DNA of 47,906 nt, taken from NCBI GenBank assembly GCA_016188785.1, contig JACPHD010000039.1, positions 1-47,906 on the forward strand. The letters are read 5' to 3'. Made by a program: the position numbers and the translations under genes. The notes below the pieces were generated by a model. It was not told the DNA's origin and did no database searches. It saw only the letters and a program-made list of their open reading frames with translations. Origin of the DNA: Parcubacteria group bacterium. GTDB lineage: Bacteria; Patescibacteriota; Patescibacteriia; Patescibacteriales; GWC2-42-12. Shown one piece after another: positions 38,116 through 46,397 of the stretch. Each line of letters begins with the position of its first letter. The stretch's first letter is position 1.

Positions 38116-38159
38116 GATACTATTTGCTATTTTCAAGTTTTTATAGTAAAATTGTGTCT

Positions 38160-39542
38160 ATGACTGAGAATAATCTAATGGAAAAAATCGTTTCTTTGTG
38201 CAAGCGGCGCGGGTTTATTTTTCCGTCTTCGGAAATTTATGGCGGTTTGGCCGCGGTCTATGATTACGGACCTTATGGGGTTGAGTTGGCTAATAATATC
38301 AAACAAACTTGGTGGAAGCAGATGGTGCGTTTAAACGACAATATTGTTGGGTTGGACTCGGCTATTTTTATGCAGCCTAAAGTTTGGGAAGCCTCCGGCC
38401 ATGTGGCCGGCTTTGCTGACCCGCTGGTTGAATGTAAAAATTGCCACGCGCGCTTAAGGCTGGATCATCTTTTAGAAGAAAACGGCGTCGCGGCTGACGA
38501 AAAAATGAGCGAAGACCAGATCGGAGAAATTTTTGAAAAAAATAAAAACAAGATTAAATGCCCGGTTTGCGGCCGTGGTAATTTTACCGGCGTTAAAAAG
38601 TTTAATTTACTAGTTAAGTCAAACTTAGGCAACTTTGCGTCCGACTGGCAAAAAGAGCCGGTCTACCTGCGCGGCGAAACCTGCCAGGGGATTTATGTTA
38701 ACTATAAAAACGTTTTAGACAGCGCTCGGGTAAAAATTCCCTTCGGTATCGCCCAGATCGGCAAGTCTTTCCGCAATGAAATAACCGCCCGCCAGTTTAT
38801 TTTTCGCACCCGCGAGTTTGAGCAGATGGAAATGCAGTATTTCGTCAGTCCGGGAGAAGAAATGAAAGAGTATGAAAAATTAAAAAAAGCCCGCTGGCAA
38901 TTTTATTTGTCTTTAGGCCTTAGGGAAAAAAATTTAACCTGGCATAAGCATGAGAATTTAGTCTTTTACGCCAAAGCGGCTTATGATATTGAATATAATT
39001 TTCCTTTCGGTTTTAAGGAATTGGAAGGCGTCCATGCTCGCGGCGATTATGATTTAAGCCAGCACGCTAAATTTTCCGGCCAGGATTTATCTTATGCCGA
39101 CCCGCAGACTAAAGAAAAATACGTGCCACATATTATTGAGGCTTCAGCCGGTGTGGGCCGTACTTTTTTGGCGGTTTTAACCGATGCTTATGAGGAGGAA
39201 AAAATTGGTCAAGAAACCAGAGTTGTTTTAAAGATAAACCGCTGGCTGGCGCCAATTAAAATCGCGGTTTTTCCGCTGTTAAAAAATAAGCCGGAACTGG
39301 TAAAAAAAGCCAAACAGGTTTATAATCAATTAAAAGTTGACTACCTGTGCGAGTTTGACGATAATGGCAATATCGGCAAGCGTTACCGCCGGCAAGATGA
39401 AATCGGCACGCCCTATTGCTTAACGGTTGATTTTGAAACTTTAGCAGACGGGCAAGTTACCGTAAGAGACCGCGACACTATGAAGCAAACCAGGGTCAAA
39501 GTATTGGATTTAGATAATTTTTTCCGGGATAAATTTGTATAA
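38160..39542 (+). CDS. glyS: Glycyl-tRNA synthetase, homodimeric class II type
   Basis: 460 residues from 'MTENNLMEKIVS'. 'KRRGFIFPSSEIYGGLAAVYDYGPYG' is the N-terminal signature. Two Cys pairs in 'CKNCHARL' and 'CPVCGRG' (about 95-145) form the zinc insert. Class II motif 2 is 'KSFRNEITARQFIFRTREFEQME' near 220 and motif 3 lies in 'HIIEASAGVGRTFLAVL' near 330. The C-terminal 100 residues are the anticodon-binding domain. It charges tRNA-Gly such as the tRNA-Gly(CCC) at 5863. A repeat separates it from the acp genes. Confidence 0.95.
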   Translation: MTENNLMEKIVSLCKRRGFIFPSSEIYGGLAAVYDYGPYGVELANNIKQTWWKQMVRLNDNIVGLDSAIFMQPKVWEASGHVAGFADPLVECKNCHARLRLDHLLEENGVAADEKMSEDQIGEIFEKNKNKIKCPVCGRGNFTGVKKFNLLVKSNLGNFASDWQKEPVYLRGETCQGIYVNYKNVLDSARVKIPFGIAQIGKSFRNEITARQFIFRTREFEQMEMQYFVSPGEEMKEYEKLKKARWQFYLSLGLREKNLTWHKHENLVFYAKAAYDIEYNFPFGFKELEGVHARGDYDLSQHAKFSGQDLSYADPQTKEKYVPHIIEASAGVGRTFLAVLTDAYEEEKIGQETRVVLKINRWLAPIKIAVFPLLKNKPELVKKAKQVYNQLKVDYLCEFDDNGNIGKRYRRQDEIGTPYCLTVDFETLADGQVTVRDRDTMKQTRVKVLDLDNFFRDKFV

Positions 39543-39572
39543 ATAATTTTTAATTACGAAATACCCTAAATA

Positions 39573-39722
39573 TGTCATTGCGACAGAGTCCAAAAAGTAC
39601 CGTCATTCCTGCGTAGGCAGGAATCCAGAAAAAATATTTGGCTAAGATTAAATTCTTTCTGGATTCCCCTTTTCAGGGGAATGACGAATTTCCGAGTTTT
39701 CTGACAGTCTGTCGCAATGACA
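39573..39722. repeat. Nested palindromic repeat element, inverted copy of 2641-2797
   Basis: The outer TGTCATTGCGACAGA/TCTGTCGCAATGACA arms are of the 27573 type. The inner part (about 39599-39686) is the reverse complement of the core of the 2641 element. One family therefore inserted into another. Confidence 0.85.
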
Positions 39723-39748
39723 CTCATTCTGTAATTCAAAGTAAATAA

Positions 39749-41578
39749 ATGAAAAATTTAGTTAAAAATTTTTTAATAATTTTTACGGTTTTTTTGCTGA
39801 TGGCCGCTTTTTTCAGCCTCTGGAGCGGCAATGGCCAGAAAACCGAGCCGGTCGGTCTAGAAACTCTAATCAGCCAGATTAACAAAGGGGAGGTGAGTAA
39901 GATTATTATTGTGGGCAATGAAATCAGAGTAAGCTTAAAGTCGGGCAAAAGCGAGGTGGTGAAAAAAGAAGCTGGCGATACTTTTTCCCAGATTATTAAA
40001 AACTACAATGTTGACCCGAATAAATTAGCCGGCTTATTGGTTGAAGTGCAGGATAACCAGGGGCTGGATTATTGGCTGGCCGCGATTTTGCCTTTTTTAA
40101 TTCCCTTTTTATTGATCAGCGTTTTTATTTATTTCATGATGCGCTCGGTGCAGGGGGCTAATTCCCGCGCCATGATGTTCGGCCAGTCCCAGGCTAAAGA
40201 AACCGGCCAGGAGTTTAAAGGCAAAGTGACTTTTAAGGATGTGGCCGGCGCTAAAGAAGCCAAGGAAGAATTGTCCGAAGTGGTTGAATTTTTAAAAAAT
40301 CCCAAGAAATTTTCCGAGCTGGGGGCGCGCACGCCGCGCGGAGTTTTGCTTTTAGGCAGTCCGGGCACGGGCAAAACTTTATTAGCGCGAGCCGTGGCCG
40401 GCGAGGCCGGCGTGCCGTTTTTTTCCATTTCCGGCTCCGAATTCGTGGAAATGTTCGTAGGCGTGGGCGCGTCGCGCGTCCGGGATTTATTCCGCAAAGC
40501 TAAAAAAAGCGCGCCTTGCATAATTTTTATTGACGAAATTGACGCGGTCGGCCGCCGCCGCGGCGCCGGACTAGGCGGCTCGCACGACGAGCGGGAGCAG
40601 ACTTTAAACCAGATTTTAGTGGAGATGGACGGCTTTGATCCTAATACTAACATTATCGTTATCGCGGCCACTAACCGGCCGGATGTTTTAGACCCGGCCC
40701 TACTTCGGCCCGGCCGGTTTGACCGACGGGTTATTTTAGACGAGCCGGATTTAGCCGACCGTGAAGCTATTTTAAAAGTTCATTCCAAGAAAAAACCGTT
40801 AGGCAAAGAAGTAAGCTTAAAAAGAGTGGCTGAAAGAACCCCGGGTTTTACCGGCGCTGATTTGGCTAATCTGTTAAACGAGGCCGCGATTTTAGCGGCC
40901 ATGAAAAACAAAAAAATAATTGACTTAGAAGAAATTTTTTCCTCCATTGAAAAGGTCATGCTCGGGCCGGAAAGAAAGTCAAGAATTTTATCCGATAAAG
41001 AAAAAAAGATAACCGCTTATCATGAAGCCGGCCACGCGATCGTGGCGCATTTTCTGCCGCATACTGATCCGGTGCAGAAAGTTTCCATTATCGCCCGCGG
41101 TCAGGCCGGCGGTTATACTTTAAAATTGCCGCTGGAAGACAAGCATATGTATTCTAAGAGCGAGTACGTTGAAGAAATCGCCGTGCTGGTGGCCGGCTAT
41201 ATTGCCGAACAGGAGATTTTCGGCGAGGTGACCACCGGCGCTACTTCGGATTTGCGCCGCGCTACCGCTTTGGCCAGAAAATTAGTTACTGATTTCGGCA
41301 TGAGCGAATCTTTAGGTCCGCGCACTTTCGGCGAAAAAGAGGAGATAATATTTTTAGGCCGGGAAATTCATGAACAGCGCGATTACAGCGAGAAAGTGGC
41401 CGAGCAGATTGACAAAGAAATCTCCAGCTTTATTGATAAAGCCGGACATCAGGCTAAAGGCCTAATTAAAGCCGAGCATGACTTTTTAGAAAAAGTCGTG
41501 GCCGAGCTTATAGTTAAAGAGACTTTGGAAAAAGAGGAGTTTGAGAAAATCGTGGGGGAGAAGAAAAAAGAGGAGTGA
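39749..41578 (+). CDS. ftsH: Membrane-bound AAA protease FtsH
   Basis: 609 residues. Membrane segments at about 5-26 and 110-131 with an external domain between. Walker A '[15 protein letters not shown]' near 200, Walker B '[16 protein letters not shown]' near 258, second region of homology '[27 protein letters not shown]' split by a few residues near 300. The zinc protease site '[13 protein letters not shown]' lies near 423, and the third ligand in the '[19 protein letters not shown]' region. It degrades damaged membrane and soluble proteins. Ends with a TGA stop. Confidence 0.97.
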   Translation: MKNLVKNFLIIFTVFLLMAAFFSLWSGNGQKTEPVGLETLISQINKGEVSKIIIVGNEIRVSLKSGKSEVVKKEAGDTFSQIIKNYNVDPNKLAGLLVEVQDNQGLDYWLAAILPFLIPFLLISVFIYFMMRSVQGANSRAMMFGQSQAKETGQEFKGKVTFKDVAGAKEAKEELSEVVEFLKNPKKFSELGARTPRGVLLLGSPGTGKTLLARAVAGEAGVPFFSISGSEFVEMFVGVGASRVRDLFRKAKKSAPCIIFIDEIDAVGRRRGAGLGGSHDEREQTLNQILVEMDGFDPNTNIIVIAATNRPDVLDPALLRPGRFDRRVILDEPDLADREAILKVHSKKKPLGKEVSLKRVAERTPGFTGADLANLLNEAAILAAMKNKKIIDLEEIFSSIEKVMLGPERKSRILSDKEKKITAYHEAGHAIVAHFLPHTDPVQKVSIIARGQAGGYTLKLPLEDKHMYSKSEYVEEIAVLVAGYIAEQEIFGEVTTGATSDLRRATALARKLVTDFGMSESLGPRTFGEKEEIIFLGREIHEQRDYSEKVAEQIDKEISSFIDKAGHQAKGLIKAEHDFLEKVVAELIVKETLEKEEFEKIVGEKKKEE

Positions 41579-41604
41579 TTTTTAGGCGGCAGTTCGTGCT
41601 GGCA

Positions 41605-41624
41605 AATAGATTTTGTGGTATAAT
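41605..41624 (+). promoter_or_regulatory. Possible promoter with strong -10
   Basis: TATAAT (41619-41624) preceded by TGTGG; no clear -35. It lies 33 bases before the AAAGGAGG-bearing membrane protein gene. Confidence 0.4.
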
Positions 41625-41656
41625 ATAAATATTAATAAATAACTAAAGGAGGTTTT

Positions 41657-42646
41657 ATGCCATTTTACAGAAACATTTTAAAACAAGCCTGGAGCTTAAC
41701 CTGGCGCCACAAGTATCTTTGGTGGTTCGGCATTTTCGCCGCGCTACTCGGCAACGGCGGCGAATTGGAAATTTTATTTAATAATAAATCCAGCGTTAAT
41801 CCGGGCCAGTCTTTATTTCCGGCTTGGCAAAGAATTATGTCCACTAAAGTATTTAGCGGACAAACTCTAACTAATATCGGAAATTTATTCAGGCATGATA
41901 CTTTAAATATAATTTTAGTTTCGGCCGTAATTTTAATCGCTTTGGCTATTGGCCTGTTTTTAATTTGGCTGGTTATAGTTTCGCAAGGCGCCATAGTTAA
42001 TAATTCAGCCGCGGCGATTAAACAGAAGAAAAATGCTTTCAGGGACGGCCTGGAGGCCGGCCGGTTAAATTTTTGGCCGGTGCTAATTTTAAATATTATA
42101 ATTAAAGCCGTAATTTACGCGCTGTTAGTTATTATCAGCCTGCCGGTGATTTTTTTTCGGGGAGATTTTAACGCCAATCTGTTTTATATTCTGGCTTTGG
42201 TGCCGGCCGTGCCGGCGGCCATAATTTTATCTTTTATTATGAAATACGCCGTGGCTTACGCGGTGATCAATAAAAGTAAAGTGGCGCCGGCGATTAGGCA
42301 AAGCTGGCGGCTGTTTAAAGAAAATTGGCTGATAAGTTTTGAGCTGGCGTTTATCTTGTTTTTTATAAATTTATTATTCGGTTTGGCCATAGTTTTAGCG
42401 CTGCTGACCTTGGCTGTGCCATTTTTGTTTTTGGGCTTGATATTTTATTATACTTTTTCGTTGGTCGGTTCCTGGCTGATCGCCAGTTTAGCTTTAGCCA
42501 GTTTTTTATTTATCGTGGCCGCGGCCGGAGCGGCGCTGGCGGTTTTTCAGATTGCTGCCTGGACCGGCTTATTTTTAGAGCTGAATAAAAAGAGCGTAAG
42601 CACGAGCAAGCTGGTCAGGGTGGTGAATAATCTGGTCAAGGCGTGA
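41657..42646 (+). CDS. Polytopic membrane protein of unknown function
   Basis: 329 residues with about six hydrophobic segments (near 20-38, 94-116, 140-166, 172-196, 225-258, 265-303). The N-terminal 'AWSLTWRHKYLWWFGIFAALLG' motif is typical of a family of CPR and Gram-positive membrane proteins with the 'glycerophosphoryl diester phosphodiesterase membrane domain' look. A full AAAGGAGG ribosome site stands eight bases before the ATG. Function is unknown. It lies between ftsH and the MNT-HepT fusion gene on the same strand. Confidence 0.75.
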   Translation: MPFYRNILKQAWSLTWRHKYLWWFGIFAALLGNGGELEILFNNKSSVNPGQSLFPAWQRIMSTKVFSGQTLTNIGNLFRHDTLNIILVSAVILIALAIGLFLIWLVIVSQGAIVNNSAAAIKQKKNAFRDGLEAGRLNFWPVLILNIIIKAVIYALLVIISLPVIFFRGDFNANLFYILALVPAVPAAIILSFIMKYAVAYAVINKSKVAPAIRQSWRLFKENWLISFELAFILFFINLLFGLAIVLALLTLAVPFLFLGLIFYYTFSLVGSWLIASLALASFLFIVAAAGAALAVFQIAAWTGLFLELNKKSVSTSKLVRVVNNLVKA

Positions 42647-42668
42647 GGGAAAGATTTTTTAAAAGGCT

Positions 42669-43562
42669 ATGCTGGAAAAACAAAAAATTCAAAAGTTGAA
42701 AACATATTTTGCCAAACGCGAAGATATTGAAATGGCGTTTCTTTTTGGTTCGCGCGCCGGGAAAAATAGAGTTGGCGAACATTCTGATTGGGATGTAGCG
42801 GTTTATTTTACGCCGGAAAAAAAAGAGCCGCTTAATCCGGCGAACACGCGGTTTCACGGCATCATAGAATGGGAGGAGCAGGACAGACAATATCCGGCTG
42901 AAGATAGAGTTTGGAGCGATGTCATGAAAATTTTAAATACTGATGAGGTTGATTTGGTTGTTTTAAATCGTTGTCCGGCAAATATTGCCGATAGCGCCAT
43001 TCGCGGCCGGCCGCTGGTAATAAAAAATAAATGGCTTTATTTGGAATTTATGCTTTTAATTACCAGAGTGGCGGAAAGTTTTAGGCAATTTGTGTTTGAT
43101 TATTATAAAATAAGCCAAAGATCGCATTCGTTAAGTCAGACTGATTTAGAGCGGCTAGTAAGAACTATTGATTTTTTAGAAAAAGAAATGCCGCTTTATT
43201 CTTATTTTTTGAATTTTAATCAAAAAATATATGAAGATGAGGTTTTAAAAAGGCATGAAGTGGAGAAATGGCTGGAAAATATTTTAATGGCAACGATAGA
43301 TATTACAAAGATTTTAATCGGCAGCAGAAAACAATCAATCCCTGACACTTATCGCCAGTCTGTTTTAAAAGCCATTCAGTTGATGGATTTGCCTGATAAT
43401 TTTATAGAAAATTTTAATAAATGGGTTATTTTAAGAAATAGTCTGGTTCATGAATATTTAGACATAAAATGGAAAAGAATAAAAAATTTTATTGATGAAA
43501 GCGAGCCATATTTTCAGGAGTTTATTAAAAAAGCAAAAGAGTTTTTATCAAATGATGAATAA
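42669..43562 (+). CDS. Fused MNT-HepT protein (antitoxin and toxin domains in one chain)
   Basis: 297 residues. Residues 1-120 are a nucleotidyltransferase with 'FLFGSRAGKNRVGEHSDWDVAVY' (GS, DxD with Trp-Asp spacing) and a helical link 'SDVMKILNTDEVDLVVL'. Residues about 165-295 are a HepT/DUF86 domain with the complete R-x4-H-x-Y motif in 'ILRNSLVHEYLDI' near residue 263. Elsewhere in the window these domains come as two proteins, so this is the single-chain version. It would be able to modify its own toxin motif in cis or in a dimer. Confidence 0.87.
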   Translation: MLEKQKIQKLKTYFAKREDIEMAFLFGSRAGKNRVGEHSDWDVAVYFTPEKKEPLNPANTRFHGIIEWEEQDRQYPAEDRVWSDVMKILNTDEVDLVVLNRCPANIADSAIRGRPLVIKNKWLYLEFMLLITRVAESFRQFVFDYYKISQRSHSLSQTDLERLVRTIDFLEKEMPLYSYFLNFNQKIYEDEVLKRHEVEKWLENILMATIDITKILIGSRKQSIPDTYRQSVLKAIQLMDLPDNFIENFNKWVILRNSLVHEYLDIKWKRIKNFIDESEPYFQEFIKKAKEFLSNDE

Positions 43563-43626
43563 AAAGATTGGTTAATTAAGATGGTCAAGGCGGCGCGAGG
43601 CAAGGGGTTTAAAATAGAGAAAATAA

Positions 43627-43666
43627 AACAAGGAGTGGTCTTAACCAGTTAAGACCACTCCTTGTT
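43627..43666. terminator. Bidirectional terminator, 19-bp perfect stem
   Basis: AACAAGGAGTGGTCTTAAC and its exact complement are separated by CA. T-rich tails follow on both strands (GTTTTGAG to the right, GTTTTATTTT on the minus strand). Confidence 0.75.
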
Positions 43667-43732
43667 GTTTTGAGGTCAATCAAATTCAGTTGGTTTGCCT
43701 GTTTACAAAATTTATGTAAAAATAAGAGTATT

Positions 43733-44311
43733 ATGATTTCATATTTAAAAGGGAGGGTTAGGCATAAAGGCAATGGTTTTATTATACTGGAATTAAATAA
43801 TATCGGTTATCAGGTTTTTGTTTTGCCCTTGCTTTATGTCGAGGCAAATTTTAATCAGGAGATTGAACTTTATACTCATCAATACGTGCGCGAAGACGCT
43901 TTAAATTTATACGGTTTTAGAAGCCTGGCCGAGCTGGAATTGTTTGAGATGCTGCTTTCCATTTCCGGCATCGGCCCGCGTTCAGCTTTAGGAGTTTTAG
44001 CAATCGCCAGCGCGGCTGATATTAAAGCATCAATCGGCCGCGGCGATCCGGCGCTTTTGACCAAAGTCTCCGGCATTGGCCGTAAAACCGCGGAACGGGT
44101 AGTTTTAGAATTGCGCGAAAAAATCGGCAAATTAGGCGGCGATGAGGGCCAGCCGGGCCAGAGCCAATTAGGCTCAAGCGACGAGATTGACGCTTTAATG
44201 GCACTGGGCTATTCGCTGGCGCAGGCGCGCGAAGCCTTAAACGGAGTTGACAGCAAACTAACTGACAGCGGCGAGCGCATTAGGCAGGCGCTAAAAAAGC
44301 TGGGGAAATAG
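43733..44311 (+). CDS. ruvA: Holliday junction branch-migration subunit RuvA
   Basis: 192 residues from 'MISYLKGRV'. OB fold in the first 65 residues ('GFIILELNNIGYQVFV'), two helix-hairpin-helix motifs ('SISGIGPRSALGVL' and 'VSGIGRKTAERVVLEL'), and the C-terminal UBA-like domain that binds RuvB ('DALMALGYSLAQAREAL'). A longer frame upstream overlaps the terminator and is not likely. Confidence 0.95.
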   Translation: MISYLKGRVRHKGNGFIILELNNIGYQVFVLPLLYVEANFNQEIELYTHQYVREDALNLYGFRSLAELELFEMLLSISGIGPRSALGVLAIASAADIKASIGRGDPALLTKVSGIGRKTAERVVLELREKIGKLGGDEGQPGQSQLGSSDEIDALMALGYSLAQAREALNGVDSKLTDSGERIRQALKKLGK

Positions 44312-44373
44312 AAGTTCAATTATAAATTATCAATTACGAATTACGAATATTAATTTCTGGATTCCTGCCTGCC

Positions 44374-44530
44374 AGGTTGTCTAAAAAGTCAAAAAATAAC
44401 ATTTTTGTCATTTCGACCCCGCATCTGCGGGGGAGAAATCCCTTAAATTAGGTAAATCCGCCTTAAAGGGATTCCTCGCTTCCGACTGCTGGCGGAGCTC
44501 GGAATGACAGTTCTTGGACAGTCTGAATGA
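44374..44530. repeat. Nested palindromic repeat element after ruvA
   Basis: Outer GGTTGTCTAAAAAGT against TTGGACAGTCT arms resemble the 2641 family. Inner TGTCATTTCGA (44406) against TCGGAATGACA (44499-44509) with AAATCCCTTAA/TTAAAGGGATT and a GCGGGGGA/CCCGCAT hairpin. No ORF between 44312 and 44573. Confidence 0.75.
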
Positions 44531-44573
44531 CAATTAAAATATACAAATAATTATTTAATATCATCAAAATATA

Positions 44574-45305
44574 ATGGAAGAAATAAAATTAGCTGAAAAT
44601 ATAAAAAAATACGAATTGCCAGAAAGCAACATACTTGAGCTTGATGAAAATTCAATAATTCGCCAAAAAAACTCGGATTATTATAAAGGCTTAAAAGAAG
44701 AAGGGATTGATTGGCCGATTGAAATTCAGGGAGGCGGGAGGTCGTTTTATAATAAAAAAGAATTTGAAATAGCTTATCCGGTAGGCGATGTTTTTTTGTC
44801 TTTTGCAATTACGGCCCATGAATTGGGCCATTTAAGACAAGGAGAAATAAATCCGCTTTTTGCTGACGAAGAATTGGGTTCACCATCACCAAAAAAACAG
44901 GCAGAGACGGAATTTCATCCTGATACCGAACAAGACGCCTGGCAAAGAGGTTTGGAAAGAATAAAAAAACATTGTCCAGAATATTTAAAATTAATAGATA
45001 ATAAATTTCAAAAATATAAAAAAAACGGCAAATTTAGTCAATTTAAAGATTTTGAAGAATTTTATAAATATGTGGTTAGCGTCAGTTTAAGAATAACAAG
45101 CTTTAATGATAAATTTGAAGATGATAATACAGTGCCGAATATTGAAAAAGGCAGATTACTGGGTAAAATGATAAAAAAGGATGAACTGACAAATGATTTT
45201 TTTAATAATCAGGAACAATGGCGTACTGGTGAAAAAGCGGATAGAAATATTTTAAAAGAATTTGTTAAAAAAATGGCGATAAAAATTGCCGAAGAGGCAT
45301 ACTAA
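44574..45305 (+). CDS. Putative zinc metalloprotein with an HELGH motif
   Basis: 243 residues. 'FAITAHELGHLRQGE' near residue 80 fits the HExxH signature of gluzincin and ImmA/IrrE-type peptidases. A further acidic 'EFHPDTEQDAWQRGLERI' near 115 could give the third ligand. No signal peptide or membrane segment, so it is probably cytoplasmic. The family is not recognised beyond this. It ends one base before the FemAB gene start, so the two form an operon. Confidence 0.65.
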   Translation: MEEIKLAENIKKYELPESNILELDENSIIRQKNSDYYKGLKEEGIDWPIEIQGGGRSFYNKKEFEIAYPVGDVFLSFAITAHELGHLRQGEINPLFADEELGSPSPKKQAETEFHPDTEQDAWQRGLERIKKHCPEYLKLIDNKFQKYKKNGKFSQFKDFEEFYKYVVSVSLRITSFNDKFEDDNTVPNIEKGRLLGKMIKKDELTNDFFNNQEQWRTGEKADRNILKEFVKKMAIKIAEEAY

Positions 45306-45306
45306 T

Positions 45307-46275
45307 ATGCAAATAATCAATTTAACAGACGAAAAACAACTTAATGACTTTGTGGGCCGAGAGGAACACTCGCAGTTTTTGCAATCTTGGCAGTGGGGAG
45401 AATTTCAGCAAGAAGTAAGCGGCATAATCTGGCGCATCGGCGTTGAAGTGGACGGACAATTAGTCGCCTCGGCCAAGTTAGTAAAAAAGCAGCTGCCCAT
45501 GGGCCGGAGCTATTTTTATTGCGGACGCGGACCGGTGGGAATTACGAATTACGAATTACGAATTACGAATTATTTATTTGAAGAAATAGAAAAAATTGCT
45601 AAACAGGAAAGCGTGATGTTTTTAAGATTTGAACCAGCCTTCAAAATTCAAAATTCAAAATTCAAAATTATTCAAACTATTGATGTTCAGCCAAGCCAGA
45701 CATTGATTTTAGATTTGAGCCGGTCAGAAGAAGAATTGTTGAAACAGATGCATCAAAAGACTCGCTATAATATTCGTTTGGCGGAAAAGAAGGGCGTAAA
45801 AATCGTAGCGGCCGGTATTGGGCGTTTCGAAGAATTTTGGCAGCTTTTAGTTTCTACCGGCGATCGCGATGAATTCAATCTGCATGGCCGCAGTTATTAT
45901 CAGGCCATGCTAAAATTAGACAGCGATTTTGTAAAATTATTTTTTGCCGAGTATCAGGGTAAGCCGCTGGCCGGAAATCTAATGGTTTTTTTCGGCGACA
46001 CCGCGACTTATATTCATGGCGGCTCGTTGGCTGAAAATCGCGAAACCATGGCGCCTTACGCTTTGCAATGGCATAACATCAAATTAGCCAAGCAGTTAGG
46101 TTATAAATATTATGACTTTCATGGCGTGGATGAAATTAAATGGCCGGGCGTAACCCGCTTTAAAATTGGTTTTGGCGGTAAGATTATAAATTACCCGGGA
46201 ACTTTTGATTTAGTCTATGACGCCGGCTGGTATAATATTTATAAGATGGTGAGGAAAGTTAGGAGAACGTTTTAG
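45307..46275 (+). CDS. FemAB-family peptidoglycan bridge aminoacyltransferase
   Basis: 322 residues. Two GNAT-like subdomains are visible: 'HSQFLQSWQWGEFQQ' near residue 19 and 'SYFYCGRGPVG' in the first; 'MHQKTRYNIRLAEKKGVKI', 'AGNLMVFFGDTATYIHGG' and 'PYALQWHNIKLAKQLGYKYYDFHGV' in the second. FemAB proteins add amino acids from aminoacyl-tRNA to lipid II. Two heptamer microsatellites (45539-45573 and 45643-45670) sit in frame and give 'NYELRITNYL' and 'KIQNSKFKI' stretches, poorly conserved surface regions by position. The next gene is a Mur ligase. Confidence 0.9.
   Translation: MQIINLTDEKQLNDFVGREEHSQFLQSWQWGEFQQEVSGIIWRIGVEVDGQLVASAKLVKKQLPMGRSYFYCGRGPVGITNYELRITNYLFEEIEKIAKQESVMFLRFEPAFKIQNSKFKIIQTIDVQPSQTLILDLSRSEEELLKQMHQKTRYNIRLAEKKGVKIVAAGIGRFEEFWQLLVSTGDRDEFNLHGRSYYQAMLKLDSDFVKLFFAEYQGKPLAGNLMVFFGDTATYIHGGSLAENRETMAPYALQWHNIKLAKQLGYKYYDFHGVDEIKWPGVTRFKIGFGGKIINYPGTFDLVYDAGWYNIYKMVRKVRRTF
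45539..45573. repeat. Heptamer microsatellite (GAATTAC x5) inside the FemAB gene
   Basis: Four perfect units and one variant. Seven is not a multiple of three, but three units restore the frame; the five units plus flank keep the frame open. Confidence 0.85.
45643..45670. repeat. Heptamer microsatellite (CAAAATT x4) inside the FemAB gene
   Basis: Four perfect units of seven bases, encoding 'KIQNSKFKI'. Second such array in the same gene, 70 bases from the first. Confidence 0.85.
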
Positions 46276-46397
46276 AAAATTTTTAATTTTTGAATTTTTA
46301 ATTTTATAAATAATTTTTAATACATTAATTTTTAAACATTTAAAATTTAAGCATTATTTATAAAATTACAAAATTAAAAATTTTCATTTGAAAAATT
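46276..46397. repeat. AT-rich palindromic repeat between FemAB and Mur ligase genes
   Basis: Words such as AATTTTTAATTTTATAAATAA on the left match complementary ATTATTTATAAAATTA and AATTAAAAATTTTC on the right. No ORF. It may form a long weak hairpin in the shared message. Confidence 0.6.

Noticed and set aside
39749-41578. Alternative genetic code (UGA as Gly)
   Set aside because: ftsH and several short ORFs end in TGA at the expected places and no in-frame TGA is needed in conserved genes.
45539-45670. CRISPR array
   Set aside because: Repeats are contiguous seven-base units without spacers and lie inside a coding frame.
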